From: Clytia hemisphaerica
Taxonomy: Eukaryota; Cnidaria; Hydrozoa; Leptothecata; Clytiidae
Direction of reading: 5' to 3'
Assembly: GCA_902728285.1 (NCBI GenBank)
Contig: CACVBU010000737.1
Location: 1 to 64,000 of the forward strand
Length of the DNA: 64,000 nt
Part shown: positions 34,901 through 45,699 of the stretch, in pieces
Position numbering within the stretch: the first letter of the stretch is position 1
Layout of the letters: every line of letters starts with the position of its first letter
Program-made: the position numbers and the translations under genes
Notes under the pieces: generated by a model
Database searches by the model: none
Told to the model about the DNA's origin: nothing
Seen by the model: only the letters and a program-made list of their open reading frames with translations

Positions 34901-37900
34901 ATTTACTATGTACACCACCACCTGTCTCACTACGAACCATGCAGTATCTATCCTTCTTAGGATCGTAGTTGTACCATTTGAAGGAGGATGGGGCAGATTT
35001 ATGCTTGACATTTTTTGAAGATCGATCTCTTCGGACATTTTTCACCAAATTGGTGAGAATCTCTTTTCTGTCATGTTCATTTTGCTTTTGACAAAACTTC
35101 CTATGCAATAAATAATAATCTCCCAACGGCAAATACATGTTTAAGAAATCTTCTTTTGTAAAGTGGTGAATGTTGTCAAGCGTGACCTAAGAGAAAACAA
35201 AAAGATAAAAAACAATTACCTTAAGTAGATTAATTTTGGCGTGGACAGGCGTGGATTAAATTTGGCGAATTTGGCGAATTTTGCAAAAATTTGCCAAATC
35301 AAATCCTCGCCAAAATTTTAAAAATCGGTCATTCACCAAATTAAACCCAAGCTAAATCTATCAAAATCTCCCATTCGCCAAATTAAATCCACGCAAACAT
35401 TTTTTTTAAAAACAACGTTTTTTTGAGACTTTATTTACCCGATCTCGTGTTGTGTATATAAATTTTATCTAAACTAATTTTACTTCCATTTAGCAGGATC
35501 TTACGTATGTAAGTACATTTTAGTAACCTATTTTTACCTTTATTTAGCCATCTTATGTTATGTATATACATTTTTTTCTGTTCTGATACTATAACACATT
35601 ATAACGCATGAATAAAAAAAATGTTTTTGTGCCTTTCGCCAAATTTAACCAAATCTCACATTAGCCAAATTAAATCCCGCAAAATTTTACAAAATTCATC
35701 ATTCGCCAAATTAAATCCTCACCAAAAATCGCATTTTGCCCAATTGCCAAAGTAAATCCACGCCAAAATTAATCCACTTATTAAGGTACAGATCTTGTGC
35801 GCTTATTGTCAATAACAATTTCTCAGCAAATCTTTCACTTTGCAACCACAGGTTATATTTTTAAAAATCTATGCAATACTAGGTGTCTTTTTGTCAAAAG
35901 TGGACAGAAATATTGGACATCACACTATTGTGTGGAAAAATCAAATATAACAAAGAAACCTCAGAAATAGGAATTCCTAAAATCCACAAATAAAATTAAT
36001 CTACCTTGGCACACTTGAATTTCTCGATCACAACTTCCCCCACTTTTGCTTCTTCAAGAAATTGAATGATCTAAAATATATAAAAACGCAAACATTTTTC
36101 AGGTTTACGAGCTTCAGTTTGAGAAATTGAAGCCAACTATTAAGTTGAATTATTCAGCCCCAACACTAAGTGATGAGATTTTAGCTCCCCTAAAGTGCAT
36201 AGGTCCCCCCCAACAAGGGGTACGTACTTCCAGCCCCCTCCTTTTTTGGTAAAATTTAGGCTGTAACCCCCCCGACCAAAAGGGGTGCTGACGCTAGCAG
36301 TTTTGTCTAACAACGGTAATTGATCGATTGATATCAATTAGCTAAGCGTGGTTTCCACCAGTGTGATAGAGCTATTGTTGCAATAAATTTTTTTGTAATT
36401 AGAAAATATGGTGATAAGATTGATTGTTTCCACCAGTGTGATATCTCCACAAAGATTTGATGTTACAGATTTGAAAACAAATTAAACAAAAGATTTTTCT
36501 CGGAATGAATAGAGAGAAATTAGCAGCTTCCTTAATTTAATTTCTACTGATATCACACAGTCCTATTGCACACTGCAATATCGTCAACGGGACAGTCTGA
36601 TAAAACATGGGCCAGCAATTCGGCCATCATTTTACCGAAACATCCAAAGTCATTCAATTAACATAGTCGCAAATCTCACAGAAAACAAGGTAGATGCTGA
36701 ATGGACCTACCTGATGATGAAAGACATTGATGGAAAAGATCCTGAAAAACGAGCGAATGAACGAACAAAAGAACAAACGAAAGAACGAGTAAACGAATGA
36801 AAGAGCGAGCGAAAGAATAGAGCAAAAATTCATGAATGAAACATGAGTAACACTCGAGAAATTGAAGAAAATCTTTTTTTGGGCACGACAATCGGCTCAC
36901 TTATGAAAGTAACCCCAATTGACGGTAGGACCTCCAGGTAGTTCCAACAAACTTGTTGTCAAGAGAGACTTAGCAGTAAGTGAAAATACAGACCAGAAAG
37001 TCAACCATCCCATGATATGACCACTCATCTCAAGTTCGAGCCGATGACAGTTAGTTCAGTCAGATCAAAAGCTATCAAACAAGTGTCTCTAAAAAAATAT
37101 AAACAAACGTTCACACGGAAAAAAAAGATAAATGATGGAGAGAAGCTACTGTGGATTCATTAAATGTAAACAAACCATATTCCAGAGGCTGTGTATTAAA
37201 ACTGCAAAGAGTCCAACAAATAACAAGACTTTTCAATTCCCTTATGACTTTGTTGACAGCGCGAGTGAGAAAATGAAAGTAAGTACAACGGAGCCTGGGG
37301 AGGAATAATTCAAATGCGCTAGGCTTTATTTACACTATCAACACCCTTTTCTTCGCCCTTTCACCACCTCACCACCCCAACGTCCCGTGCTGCCACGCCC
37401 CATTTTCATTAAAACTAATCTTGCTCCACAATCTTGTCAATTTTACAGCTCAGTGTAAACTAGCCTTTAGGAATTAGAATTTTTAATGAATTGCCGCAAT
37501 TTTGTGCTTTATTCCGTGGGGAGAGAAAAGTTGATGGAAGGATGTTTATTACTGTTTCCATATTTGAACATGCTCCTTCGTTGGTTGAAATCTTCTTATT
37601 TACATTTCCTTCATTTTTGGAAGAAGTCCCTGGTTGGGGATTTTGAAATTTGGCACACTCGTTGTACATACCTTCATCCATCATCAGTCAAAAAATAAAG
37701 ATTCCCAACCAGGGACTTCGATCGCTAGATCAATTAAAGTGATTTTACCCCCTGGATTACACTGGATTACTCGATGATTCAACAAAATAATTAATATACG
37801 CACTGTAAAAGAATTACTTATCGAGACACAAAATCCCTGATTGCATAATTTTTTAGAGACACTTGTTTGATAGCTTTTGATCTGACTGTAGTTGATGTAA

Positions 37901-39523
37901 ACCACGCTCTATTGATTTTAATGGCCCGTTCCAGTTATAGTCCGTTACCCCCCTAGTGGACGACACGCAATTTCCGAAACAAAAGCAACAAAAAAATTAC
38001 TGGAATTTCTGATACCTAATTTGAATTCTTTAGCAGAATTCTGACACAGTTAAGATAAAGGTCAACAAAATTCCGATACCAACAGCAAGATCAATTTAAA
38101 AATTTTGATACCAACGACAACACTGGCCAATAAAATGTGATTTCTGTTACTATGTTTTCCAGGCGATATCAATCGAAGATTTCGATTATCCAATTAATCG
38201 AAGTCAATCAAAGTCAATCAAAGTTAATTGAACGATTAAAATTCAATTATTGAATCTAATCGAATACTAATAGAATATTTACATTTTTTCACTGTTAATT
38301 CGATTATATTCGATTAGTTTACAGTTCGATTAAATTCGATTGTATTCCTTTAGCTTCGATTATGCTCGATAATACTTACAAATATGTAAATAGCCTGTAG
38401 AAAAGTGCCGTAGCGCGAATGAAGGCTTCAAAAATTCATCTGTCATAGTGCGAGTTATAACCTCACTATAATATAGTTATGAATATCAAGAATTGAGGAT
38501 TGAAAGTAATCTTATACTAATCGAAAAAGTGATCGAATAGTAATCGAAGGGAGTCGAAGGGGCCATCCATATCGTATGTACGCAAAAATTTTCCAAAAAT
38601 TTGATACCCCCTCCCCCTTGTATACGCAGAGAACAATAGAAATGATGTCATTCAAACAATAGATGTACGCTTTTGCTAAACCCCCTCTCCCCCTTCAGCT
38701 GCACTGCGTACATACTACCGTAAGATGTTCTAATACTGACTCCCCTGCTCTAAAATCGAATGCTAGAAAAATGATTATTTTTTTTGCGAAAAACTTGAAT
38801 TTCATGTCATAAACTGAATTATTCAAAATAAAAACAATTTTTAAATAGTTTTTGCAAGAAATTTTAATTGCAAAAAAAGTTGTCTGTTTTTTACGACAAT
38901 GTCGGAATTAGAACCTGGGGGTTGGTATTAGAGCATCTTACGGTATATGGATGGTCCCGAACGGTAATCGAAGGTGATCCATTTGTAATTGCATTGAATT
39001 TCTATTTCTTTATAACTTTGATTAATCATCGATTATATTTGATAATCGAATTTTAATCGTTCAATTATTTTCGATTAATTTCGATTAGCAGTCATATTAA
39101 CTTCTATAAAATAGCTCCTCACTCGATGAAGGCAAAAGCCTAACTGAATACCTAGTAATCTAAGGCTCTATGATTGAAAATCAATCATGTCATTATACAT
39201 TAACTACCTGGTTGGGGAAAACAATTTTCAAATTGTCAACCCTTTCAGTTCTGTTCAGTTCAGTCCCACGCACCCGCAGGGCGGGTACCCTAGTAAGTCT
39301 TTTGTGTATATCCATTATATAAATTATCCATTATATAAATTATTTCATGAAAAATAAAAAATTCCCCACAAACCAGGTAGTTAATGAGATAAAATTGATT
39401 TTTAATCACTTTAAATCTGCTGTAACCTAGCCTGGTTGTAAGAACTTTTAAAAAATAACTTAAGACAGAGTAGCAGAAGGAAAAAGTACAAGTATCTACC
39501 TCATTGTTATTGATTCCCTCCAT
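31945..39523 (-). CDS. HECT-type E3 ubiquitin ligase with SAM-like N-terminus, transposon-borne
   Basis: Four exons, right to left: 39500-39523 (MEGINNNE), 36005-36070 (IIQFLEEAKVGEVV...), 34352-35186 and 31945-33366, all with GT-AG junctions in phase 0. Predicted protein is about 780 aa. The first ~60 residues, including VTLDNIHHFTKEDFL and YLPLGDYYLL, resemble a SAM domain. A middle basic/Ser-rich linker and a coiled-coil-like segment follow (LEYLDSLKQDQLKEM into SETESLRTSIESLRKKEKE). The C-terminal ~320 residues are a HECT domain: FDGEDAKGDGVGREAF near its start, and RPTSFTCFKKIYIP near its end with the Cys that forms the ubiquitin thioester. Exon 3 has a length of 835 bp, and its frame changes near 34490-34520, so this copy carries a one-base frameshift (or an undetected small intron). 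The gene fills the element and reads inward from its right end. Confidence 0.7.
33367..34351. other. Intron of the HECT gene with a MITE
   Basis: GT-AG intron between the third and last exons, mostly occupied by the GGGGCCGTTCAA MITE described separately. No other coding sequence seen. Confidence 0.6.
33556..34065. mobile_element. 510-bp MITE (TGGGGCCGTTCAA ends) in the HECT intron
   Basis: Ends TGGGGCCGTTCAAAAAGTAC and GTACTTCTTGAATGGCCCCA are inverted repeats. Flanks TTCTGTCA (left) and TCTGTGCA (right) look like a decayed 8-bp duplication, as in hAT elements. Interior is C-run rich (ACCCCCTCCCCCC) and non-coding. Confidence 0.7.
35216..35787. mobile_element. TTTGGCGAA-rich MITE in the HECT gene intron
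   Basis: Left end TACCTTAAGTAGATTAATTT and right end AATTAATCCACTTATTAAGG are imperfect inverted repeats. Interior is repeated GGCGAATTTGGCGAA and its complement ATTCGCCAAATTAAATCC. Same family as 23845-24191 and 53112-53432. It lies in the intron between HECT exons 2 and 3. Confidence 0.7.
37057..37888. mobile_element. 832-bp TIR element, 5-bp target duplication
   Basis: Inverted repeats of about 35 bp starting CAGTCAGATCAAAAGCTATC, flanked by TAGTT on both sides (37052-37056; 37889-37893). It lies in the first HECT intron. Internal frames (37460-37684 and 37486-37698) overlap on opposite strands and look random. Confidence 0.8.
38170..39092. repeat. Foldback sequence rich in TCGATTA, with a nested MITE
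   Basis: Both ends consist of AATCGAA/TTCGATT repeats in inverted orientation (about 38170-38380 and 38990-39092). Inside, a 400-bp MITE spans about 38559-38957 with ends GGCCATCCATATCGTATG and a near-complementary TATATGGATGGTCC, flanked by GTAATCGAAGG-like sequence on both sides. In the first HECT intron; non-coding. Confidence 0.6.
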
Positions 39524-39720
39524 AGCTGATAGCTGCTGACTGGCTGGTTCCAGATGGAATGGAATCTCCTGATCTCAGCACACCATCTCAGTTCAGCGGA
39601 TTGTTTTCAAATATTATTTTGTGAAATGAGCCAATCAAACTCGGCAGTTTGAGAGTATTACGTCATGGTAAACATTTCAGTGGATGTGTTTATAACCTCG
39701 TGTATTTTCCCGCCAAAATC

Positions 39721-39959
39721 GAGTTTAGTACGCTAAGTCAAGTTAGCGCGCTAAATGGAGTTAGCACACTAAGTGGAGTTAGCACACTAAGTGGAGTTAG
39801 TACGCTAAGTGGAGTTAGTACGCTAAGTCGAGTTAGCACGCTAAGTCGAGTTAGTACGCTAAGTCGAGTTAGTACGCTAAGTCATTAAAATATTGCGTTT
39901 TGAGTCATTTAGTTAGCTAATTATATCTGTTTTGTACATGGCCCTAACAAACCACCGTA
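39721..39959. repeat. Right terminal inverted repeat with 18-bp subrepeats
   Basis: About nine copies of the same 18-bp subrepeat in inverted orientation (39721-39883), followed by about 75 bp matching the left TIR end. A 79-codon plus-strand frame here (VSTLSG repeats) is a by-product of 18 being a multiple of 3. Confidence 0.9.
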
Positions 39960-40183
39960 GTTAAGTAAAAAATAATTGACATAAGAAAAATTTTCTTAAT
40001 GGTATAAGAAAAATTATCTTAAAAGAATGTTAAGAAAATTTTTCTTACCTATCGGAATAGAAAATATTTCTCATCTTAAGTAAGTTTTTACTTAATTCGT
40101 TATTTTTTTTCTTCTAACAAGAAATGATTTTTTGCAGTGCTGCTTATTCGGACGCCCCCCCCCATCTATTCAGGAGACAGGAG

Positions 40184-41463
40184 TACCAAGCTTGATAACC
40201 CGCAGTTTTGGCGTAATTTGCGATATCTTTCGTTTTTAGGTAAGCCCTGAAAATTCATGGTTTTGTGCGGGGTCTTCAAAATCAAAAAAGACCTATACTA
40301 CATGTATTAAAGTCTCTAGACGATGTTGTCAAAAATTATTTCCCCACGATCTGCATAATTTATACAAAATAAAGCACTTTTTTACGATAAAACTCCAATA
40401 ACTTTTGATCTTGAAAAGTTGAGACTTTGATCTGATACAATTTTTTGACAAAAAATATTAACCAGGGGTTATAAGAATGATGTCTGTAAGCTTTATTACA
40501 CCGAATATTTAAACTATGCTGTATACGTCAGCAGGGAAAAAGTGACTTACTTCGACAGAGATAATTTTCTAATGATTAAACTTGTTGAGAATATTTTTAG
40601 ACTTAAAACTCAAAACGCTAAGAACATCCAAACGCTTCAAAAAATTCATATGATCTTTAATAAAAAACGTCTTTACATTTTTTCACAAGCATAAAATTTT
40701 GGAAGTGGTCAAGTAAAAATTCGACATTCCACGGGCTACTCACATTCCTTGCTCCCAAAATTGGAACAAATTTTGACAAATTTCTGAGATCTCACAAAAT
40801 AATTGGATCGTGTGAATTATAAGCATACAATAATTCATAATAAAAAAAATCAAGCATAGACTAAGGACCCTCTATTTAATTCAGAATTCTAGGTATCAAA
40901 GATGGCATTTTATTTTTAATTATTCTTGTTGTTATTCATACAGTTTACGAATGATATTTTTGATAAGATAAATGACATTAAAATAAATTTTGTAAAACAA
41001 ATAATTATATTTTTATGACAAGGGATTGACATTAATTTTGTGAGTGAAAAAAATTTACAAATAGTTACTAAAAATAAAAAAAAAGTGTAAGATCAAGTAA
41101 GATGTGTTAATAATATCTACATGTTTTTTATAAGAACGTCGAGAAATATTGAAGCCTCTTAGATGTTCTTAAATTTTTAGGGTTAAAACTTTGAAATGAT
41201 TTTCCATCCATTTTGTTTACAAATTGCATAAAAGTTGCAGATTTTAGAGCTTGAGTTAGCCAGTAAGAAAAACGATGCTGCTTAAAAAAAATACACAATT
41301 CGTGACTCCATTTTAGTTGTCAAAGAAAATATTTGTTCCCTTAAAAGTGATAAAATGTAGCAAAAACTGAAATAATTATCTCGAAAACTCTATGTACTAA
41401 CTAATTTCAACAATTATGATTAATTATTTAAATTAGTTAGTTAATTTAATTAGTCTTTTAAGT
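40184..41463. repeat. 3' flank of nuclease-helicase copy 3
   Basis: Homologous along its length to 56790-58188, apart from the MITE at 56936-57199 that is present only there. Contains 'CTCAAAACGCTAAGAACATC' and the shared block before the gene. No gene seen. Confidence 0.7.
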
Positions 41464-44400
41464 TTAATCATCGGAAGAATCGTCACTATCGGTTTCATCT
41501 GAAGAAAATTCTTCTCCGTGAACAATCATGAGATTCGTCGTACATCTCATGATCCAATTACTTGGATGGAAATCAAAAGTACCCATGTGTTCTTTCACGA
41601 TGATGATGATGATGTTATTCCATTCAAAACCGGCAATTAATCTATAGTCCTCAATCAATAAAATGTTTCCGTCTACGAGATATTGATAAGGACTTTCACC
41701 TTCATTGCAATCCTTTTTGAATGCTCCATACCTTTTCCATTTCAATTTCATCTTGTTCAATGTTTGAAGATGATCATCCTTCTTGTATGGAGAACCATAC
41801 ATCACTAGCACTCCATCGTTCGTGATCTTTCTCATTTCTTTGATGACATCTTCAAATGAGTCGGAATAGTAGGGTTTCTCTCCGTCAGGGTAGTTTTGTG
41901 GTGGAAGTACTAAACCAGCTTTATAGTGCGAACTGTCTCTTTCTTGAAAGCGTAATGCCTCTTTTACTATACTTTCACAGTTTCTTAAATTCACGTCAAG
42001 CTCATATTTAATGAAATCGTCATACACCAAAAAATCTTCACCAACTGATAAAATATCGAGATGACCCTCCCCATTTGATGCAATCCAAATTACCTCAACG
42101 TGTTGTTTGACTTTCATTATCATTTCTTTCCATTGATTATTGGTAACCCTACACTCATCGATGAATAATGCTTTGATGTGTCTTGTTCGAATCCTCTCCA
42201 TTAGCTTTTCAATTTCCTCTTTATAGATCTGTTTGATATAAAATATTATTTTGAGTAAATCTCTTCATTTGCATACAAAGGCTCATAAAAGTCTCTTACG
42301 GAAAAATACACGATAAAATTTTAATTGAACTATTGTTTCTAACTTTTCTTCAATAATACCAGTAAGCTTAAAACATTTACAGTATTAATAGTAGATCAGT
42401 TCAATATTAGTTTTATAAAGTTGTTTCATTTTTTAAATTCAAAATGGTCACTCATTCTCTCATACATAAAAAGCCTAATTTTTGGCACACTTGGGAATTA
42501 GAAATTTTTTTTGCCGAATAGAAAAAACGCAATAAACAAACCATGAATCTGCGTTGAAAACAGTCTTAAAACGATCTCGATTTTCTTTTACTTTTACTTT
42601 TTCTTATCGGTTATTCTACGATATCATTTGTAATCAATAAAACAGTATATTGTAACATAGTTTGCAGGCAATCAATATAACATAGTTTGCAGGCAATCAA
42701 TCAATCAAAACCGTTTTTATTTAGTTAAAATTAGAAAATGATTCAATTTATATTCAAAATGCAACTTACGTGTTTTCTGTATCCATAAATCTCAACTCCG
42801 TGTTCATTTCCCAATTCATCTTTCAATCTCCATTCAAGAAGGGTTTCTATATCATAACCCCTCTCAATGACATACATAACATGTCCTTTGTATTGCGCCA
42901 TTCCACTCAATTTTTTTGCTTTCTCCTGAAGGATGAAAGACTTGCCGCATCCGTAAGGGGCATAAAAGAGGATCCTATTGAATTCAGAAGTGTCTGTCTT
43001 CATGATGGGAAGTTGATGCTGACTGTAAAAGAGTATGTTGTCAGTGGTGCAGACGGTATCGATAGCTTGCGAGATATACTCGACCCAGTTTGACGTTGTG
43101 ATGGGTGCTGTTTTTGAAGCGTGAATTGCAAACACAACGATTCTTAGGAGGTCTTTAACTTGATTTACTGCTGGGATGAAAGGTATTCCAGAGGGAACGG
43201 TCGGATATTTTGCCAACACGGTGGATAACCAGCATTTCAAATCTGTTTCTTGATCAATATAATGTTGATTGTTAAAAGAAAGGTCGTCCTTTTCAACCAA
43301 AATGGCTGGATGGTACGTCCAGCCATGTCCCAATTGATCACTCAACCTCTCCTCTATCAATTTATGGTATTTATCCAACTGGTCAAAAGCTTTTATAGTC
43401 AGTGTCCGTTTGATTTCTACGCCTATGATTAATTTCTTGGTCCACGAGAAAATAAGGACGTCAATCTCCTGATGCATTTTCTTTTGGACATTGGTGAGGA
43501 AATTGATGGAACTGAGAATCACAGTATCTTGAAGAACAGGGTCGTCTTTGAGGGAATAGAGTTTTGCGAAAAACGAGTGTTCGCCTTTTTCACCGAGCTC
43601 CGATAGAACTAATCCGAAAAGCCATCTTATTGTTGGATGAGATGGTGGGTTTTGTTCGACCAAGTTTTCGACTTCTTTTTTAACATCTTTTAACGTCTGG
43701 AAATGAAAATTAGGGATTAAAAAAAAATTTCTCTTTGAAAGCGATGGATTCCGTCGAGGTGTACAAAAGAATTCTTTCTTTTCCTGAACTACCGGGTGTG
43801 TCAAAAAAAACGCCCCTATTTTACAATCTTTGACGTACATTTTTCTATTCAGTTGAACTGCTTGAATTTTTTTGTGAGTATTGTACATTTTATTTCCAAA
43901 CATTTCTAAAAGTTTGGCAGAGTTACCTCAAATGAATTTAAAGTTATGAATATTCTCGCAAGATCACTACTTTTTGTGTTGTTTACAGTAGCAATTAATT
44001 GACGTCAAAGAAGACGTCAAACCTTTACATTCTAGCTTTCCTATCAACTGTAAAAACCGTTTTAAAGTGAAATTGAAGTTTAAGCTACATGTAGAAGGGA
44101 ATATTCCTACTAAACCAAAAATTTTTGATGTCAAACTTATCTTTTTTTTAAATTAAAGGGGTTTTGGGAATCTTTTCGCAGTGTTATCGTAACATCTCAA
44201 GGTGTTCAAGGCAATGTAAAGCATTTCTTAGCAAAACAAATTTTCATCAATTCGTTTCATTTCCATTATTTAATCGATCATATTATATTATACAAGCTCT
44301 GTTCTGCTTCTTTAACATTTTGCAAAACAGTTGAACTGAAAACCTAAGTATTTTGATGTACAAAAGGTAATAACATCGGTTCATTTCTGCACCATTGACG

Positions 44401-45699
44401 ATTTGAAAGTATTTTTTTGTCGTCGCAATTGACGTTAAAAAATGGCTTGGTTGGAACTAGCTAGAATCTATCAAATATTGACCTTGGAACAAAACTTAAC
44501 CTATGAAATGAAAAAATGATGCCATTTTAATGTTTTAAAAGTAGCGAGACAAAATAAGAGCGTAAAAACGAAGCGTAGTTTAGTTCCTTGTTCCATATGG
44601 GAAAATTTAACTATGAAAATCCGTGAACAATGAAAAATTGACCTAAGTCAGCGGAATTATCATAAAGTCACTTTAAATGAACATACAAATGTATAATTTT
44701 CACCAAGGGTAAAAAATTAAATTCTAAATCTTCCCTAGAAATTTCATTTGTCTTCGTTCAATAGAAATTTGTACACCAAAAATAAAAAAATAGGCGCGTT
44801 TTTTTTGACACACCCGGTATATCAACCTAGAATAAACTGCCAAAAATTGTCGCTAAGGCAAAACCAGTCAAAGTATTCAAAGAGACAAAAAGATTCGACA
44901 CAAGACAATTGACAATAATAATCACGATCAGCTCCAGAGGTCCTCGTTCACCTAGAACTTTGTTACCTTAATAATGAATAGGTTTTTATAACTTTCGAGA
45001 AACAAATTATTGATAAGTTACCTTTTTGAGAGTTTGTTCCAGTTTTGAACCTGGTGATTTTAAAGCCAATTCCTGAATACATGCTTGGATGAATGTCTTT
45101 TTGTCCTCAGTTGTTGATGGTAGAGTCGTATTGACTGTTGCCAACTCTTTGACCATTAGATACTTGATCTTTAGATTAAGAATCCAATTGCTGAATTCTT
45201 TTCCATTGATCTCCTTGTCAGTTTTGTTTTCCTGCAATTCAGAGAAAGCTTGAAGTCCCTTTGTTAACCAATGGCGACAATGGAAGGATTGGAGCTCACG
45301 TGTGAACCAAAAGGCTGGCGAATCCTTCTTCAAATTATCCAAACATTTCTTGAGAGTGTTTATGTCAACATCGAAATCAAGGAGATGTACGGTTGAATCC
45401 TTTTTCGCGTATTGGTGTGATTGAAAAACTGGGGGAATAAATATAGGGTCGTGGCGATTGGTGTCGAATAGTGCTGAATCAGCATACTCTCTTAAGAGAA
45501 GCTGATCAGCAGCAAGAATAGGGTCGGTAAATAACTGACCATTCCCGAGGTTGAACTTTCGGTTTTGTTTGTCGATGGTGGATTTTGGATTTTTCAATAT
45601 TTGCTCATACAATGATGTTCGTGGTACGCATTTTGATGGATCGATAATCTTCGATTTCAATGCAGCGACTTTCTGTTGAAAATTCAATTGTGATCTCAT
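41464..45699 (-). CDS. NERD-like nuclease / SF1-helicase-like protein, copy 3 (intact)
   Basis: Exons, right to left: 45022-45699, 42770-43696 and 41464-42228, all phase 0, giving about 789 aa. It keeps every recognisable motif of copy 2: [15 protein letters not shown] and VEIKR for the nuclease; [31 protein letters not shown] and [10 protein letters not shown] for the helicase. Exon 3 starts [12 protein letters not shown] and lacks the ~10 residues ([10 protein letters not shown]) present in copies 1 and 2. Intron 1 is enlarged to 1.3 kb by a TA-flanked element (43792-44817); without it, it would be about 300 bp as in copies 2 and 4. The acidic tail is shorter. Splicing across the insertion is assumed, not shown. 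Confidence 0.82.
43792..44817. mobile_element. 1,026-bp Tc1/mariner-like non-autonomous element in intron 1 of copy 3
   Basis: Inverted repeats start CCGGGTGTGTCAAAAAAAAC; TA is duplicated on both sides (43790-43791 and 44818-44819). The paralogous intron in copies 2 and 4 reads TGAACTATATCAACC, the exact empty site. No transposase frame inside. Confidence 0.9.

Larger units (their letters stand above)
29803..39959. mobile_element. 10.2-kb transposon carrying a HECT ubiquitin-ligase gene
   Basis: The ends are inverted repeats starting TACGGTGG(C/T)TTGTTAGGGC and continuing about 75 bp, then running into inverted arrays of an 18-bp subrepeat. A perfect 6-bp duplication GTTAAG flanks it (29797-29802 and 39960-39965). 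The interior holds one four-exon minus-strand gene (31945-39523), a possible orphan first exon on the plus strand (30168-30237), and at least four younger MITEs. I find no transposase, so it is either non-autonomous with a captured host gene or belongs to a class whose mobility protein I do not recognise. Confidence 0.85.
27710..40139. mobile_element. CACTG-ended element inside the nested block
   Basis: Left end CACTGCAAAAAATCATTTCT and right end AGAAATGATTTTTTGCAGTG (with one base pair step) are inverted repeats. The sequence just inside both ends is rich in TTTTCTTAA/TTAAGAAAA motifs. CACTG ends with CAAAAAAT would be compatible with an EnSpm/CACTA-like or other non-autonomous element; I could not find a clean TSD because the left flank is a C run. 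No transposase frame is visible outside the inner HECT element. Confidence 0.6.
27447..40183. mobile_element. 12.7-kb nested insertion block in unit 2
   Basis: The outer ends are inverted repeats, TCTTGTCTCCCGAATAGA on the left and TCTATTCAGGAGACAGGAG on the right, flanked by TAC on each side. The sequence outside is contiguous in unit 3: GTGCTGATTTGG before and CTTGATAACCCGCAG after the block meet at about 56770-56810. That paralogous empty site proves the insertion. The outermost MITE has been split by a second element (27710-40139), which contains a third (29803-39959). Confidence 0.8.

Noticed and set aside
39649-39888. Plus-strand frame with VSTLSG repeats
   Set aside because: It is the translation of the 18-bp terminal subrepeat array; the period is divisible by three.
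29803-39959. Transposase gene inside the HECT element
   Set aside because: No frame of useful length other than the HECT gene exons; the remaining short frames fall inside MITEs or overlap on opposite strands.
42743-43903. 386-codon open frame as a single exon of copy 3
   Set aside because: The first ~70 codons run through intron 1 and into the mariner-like element; the conserved acceptor at 43696 gives the real exon start.
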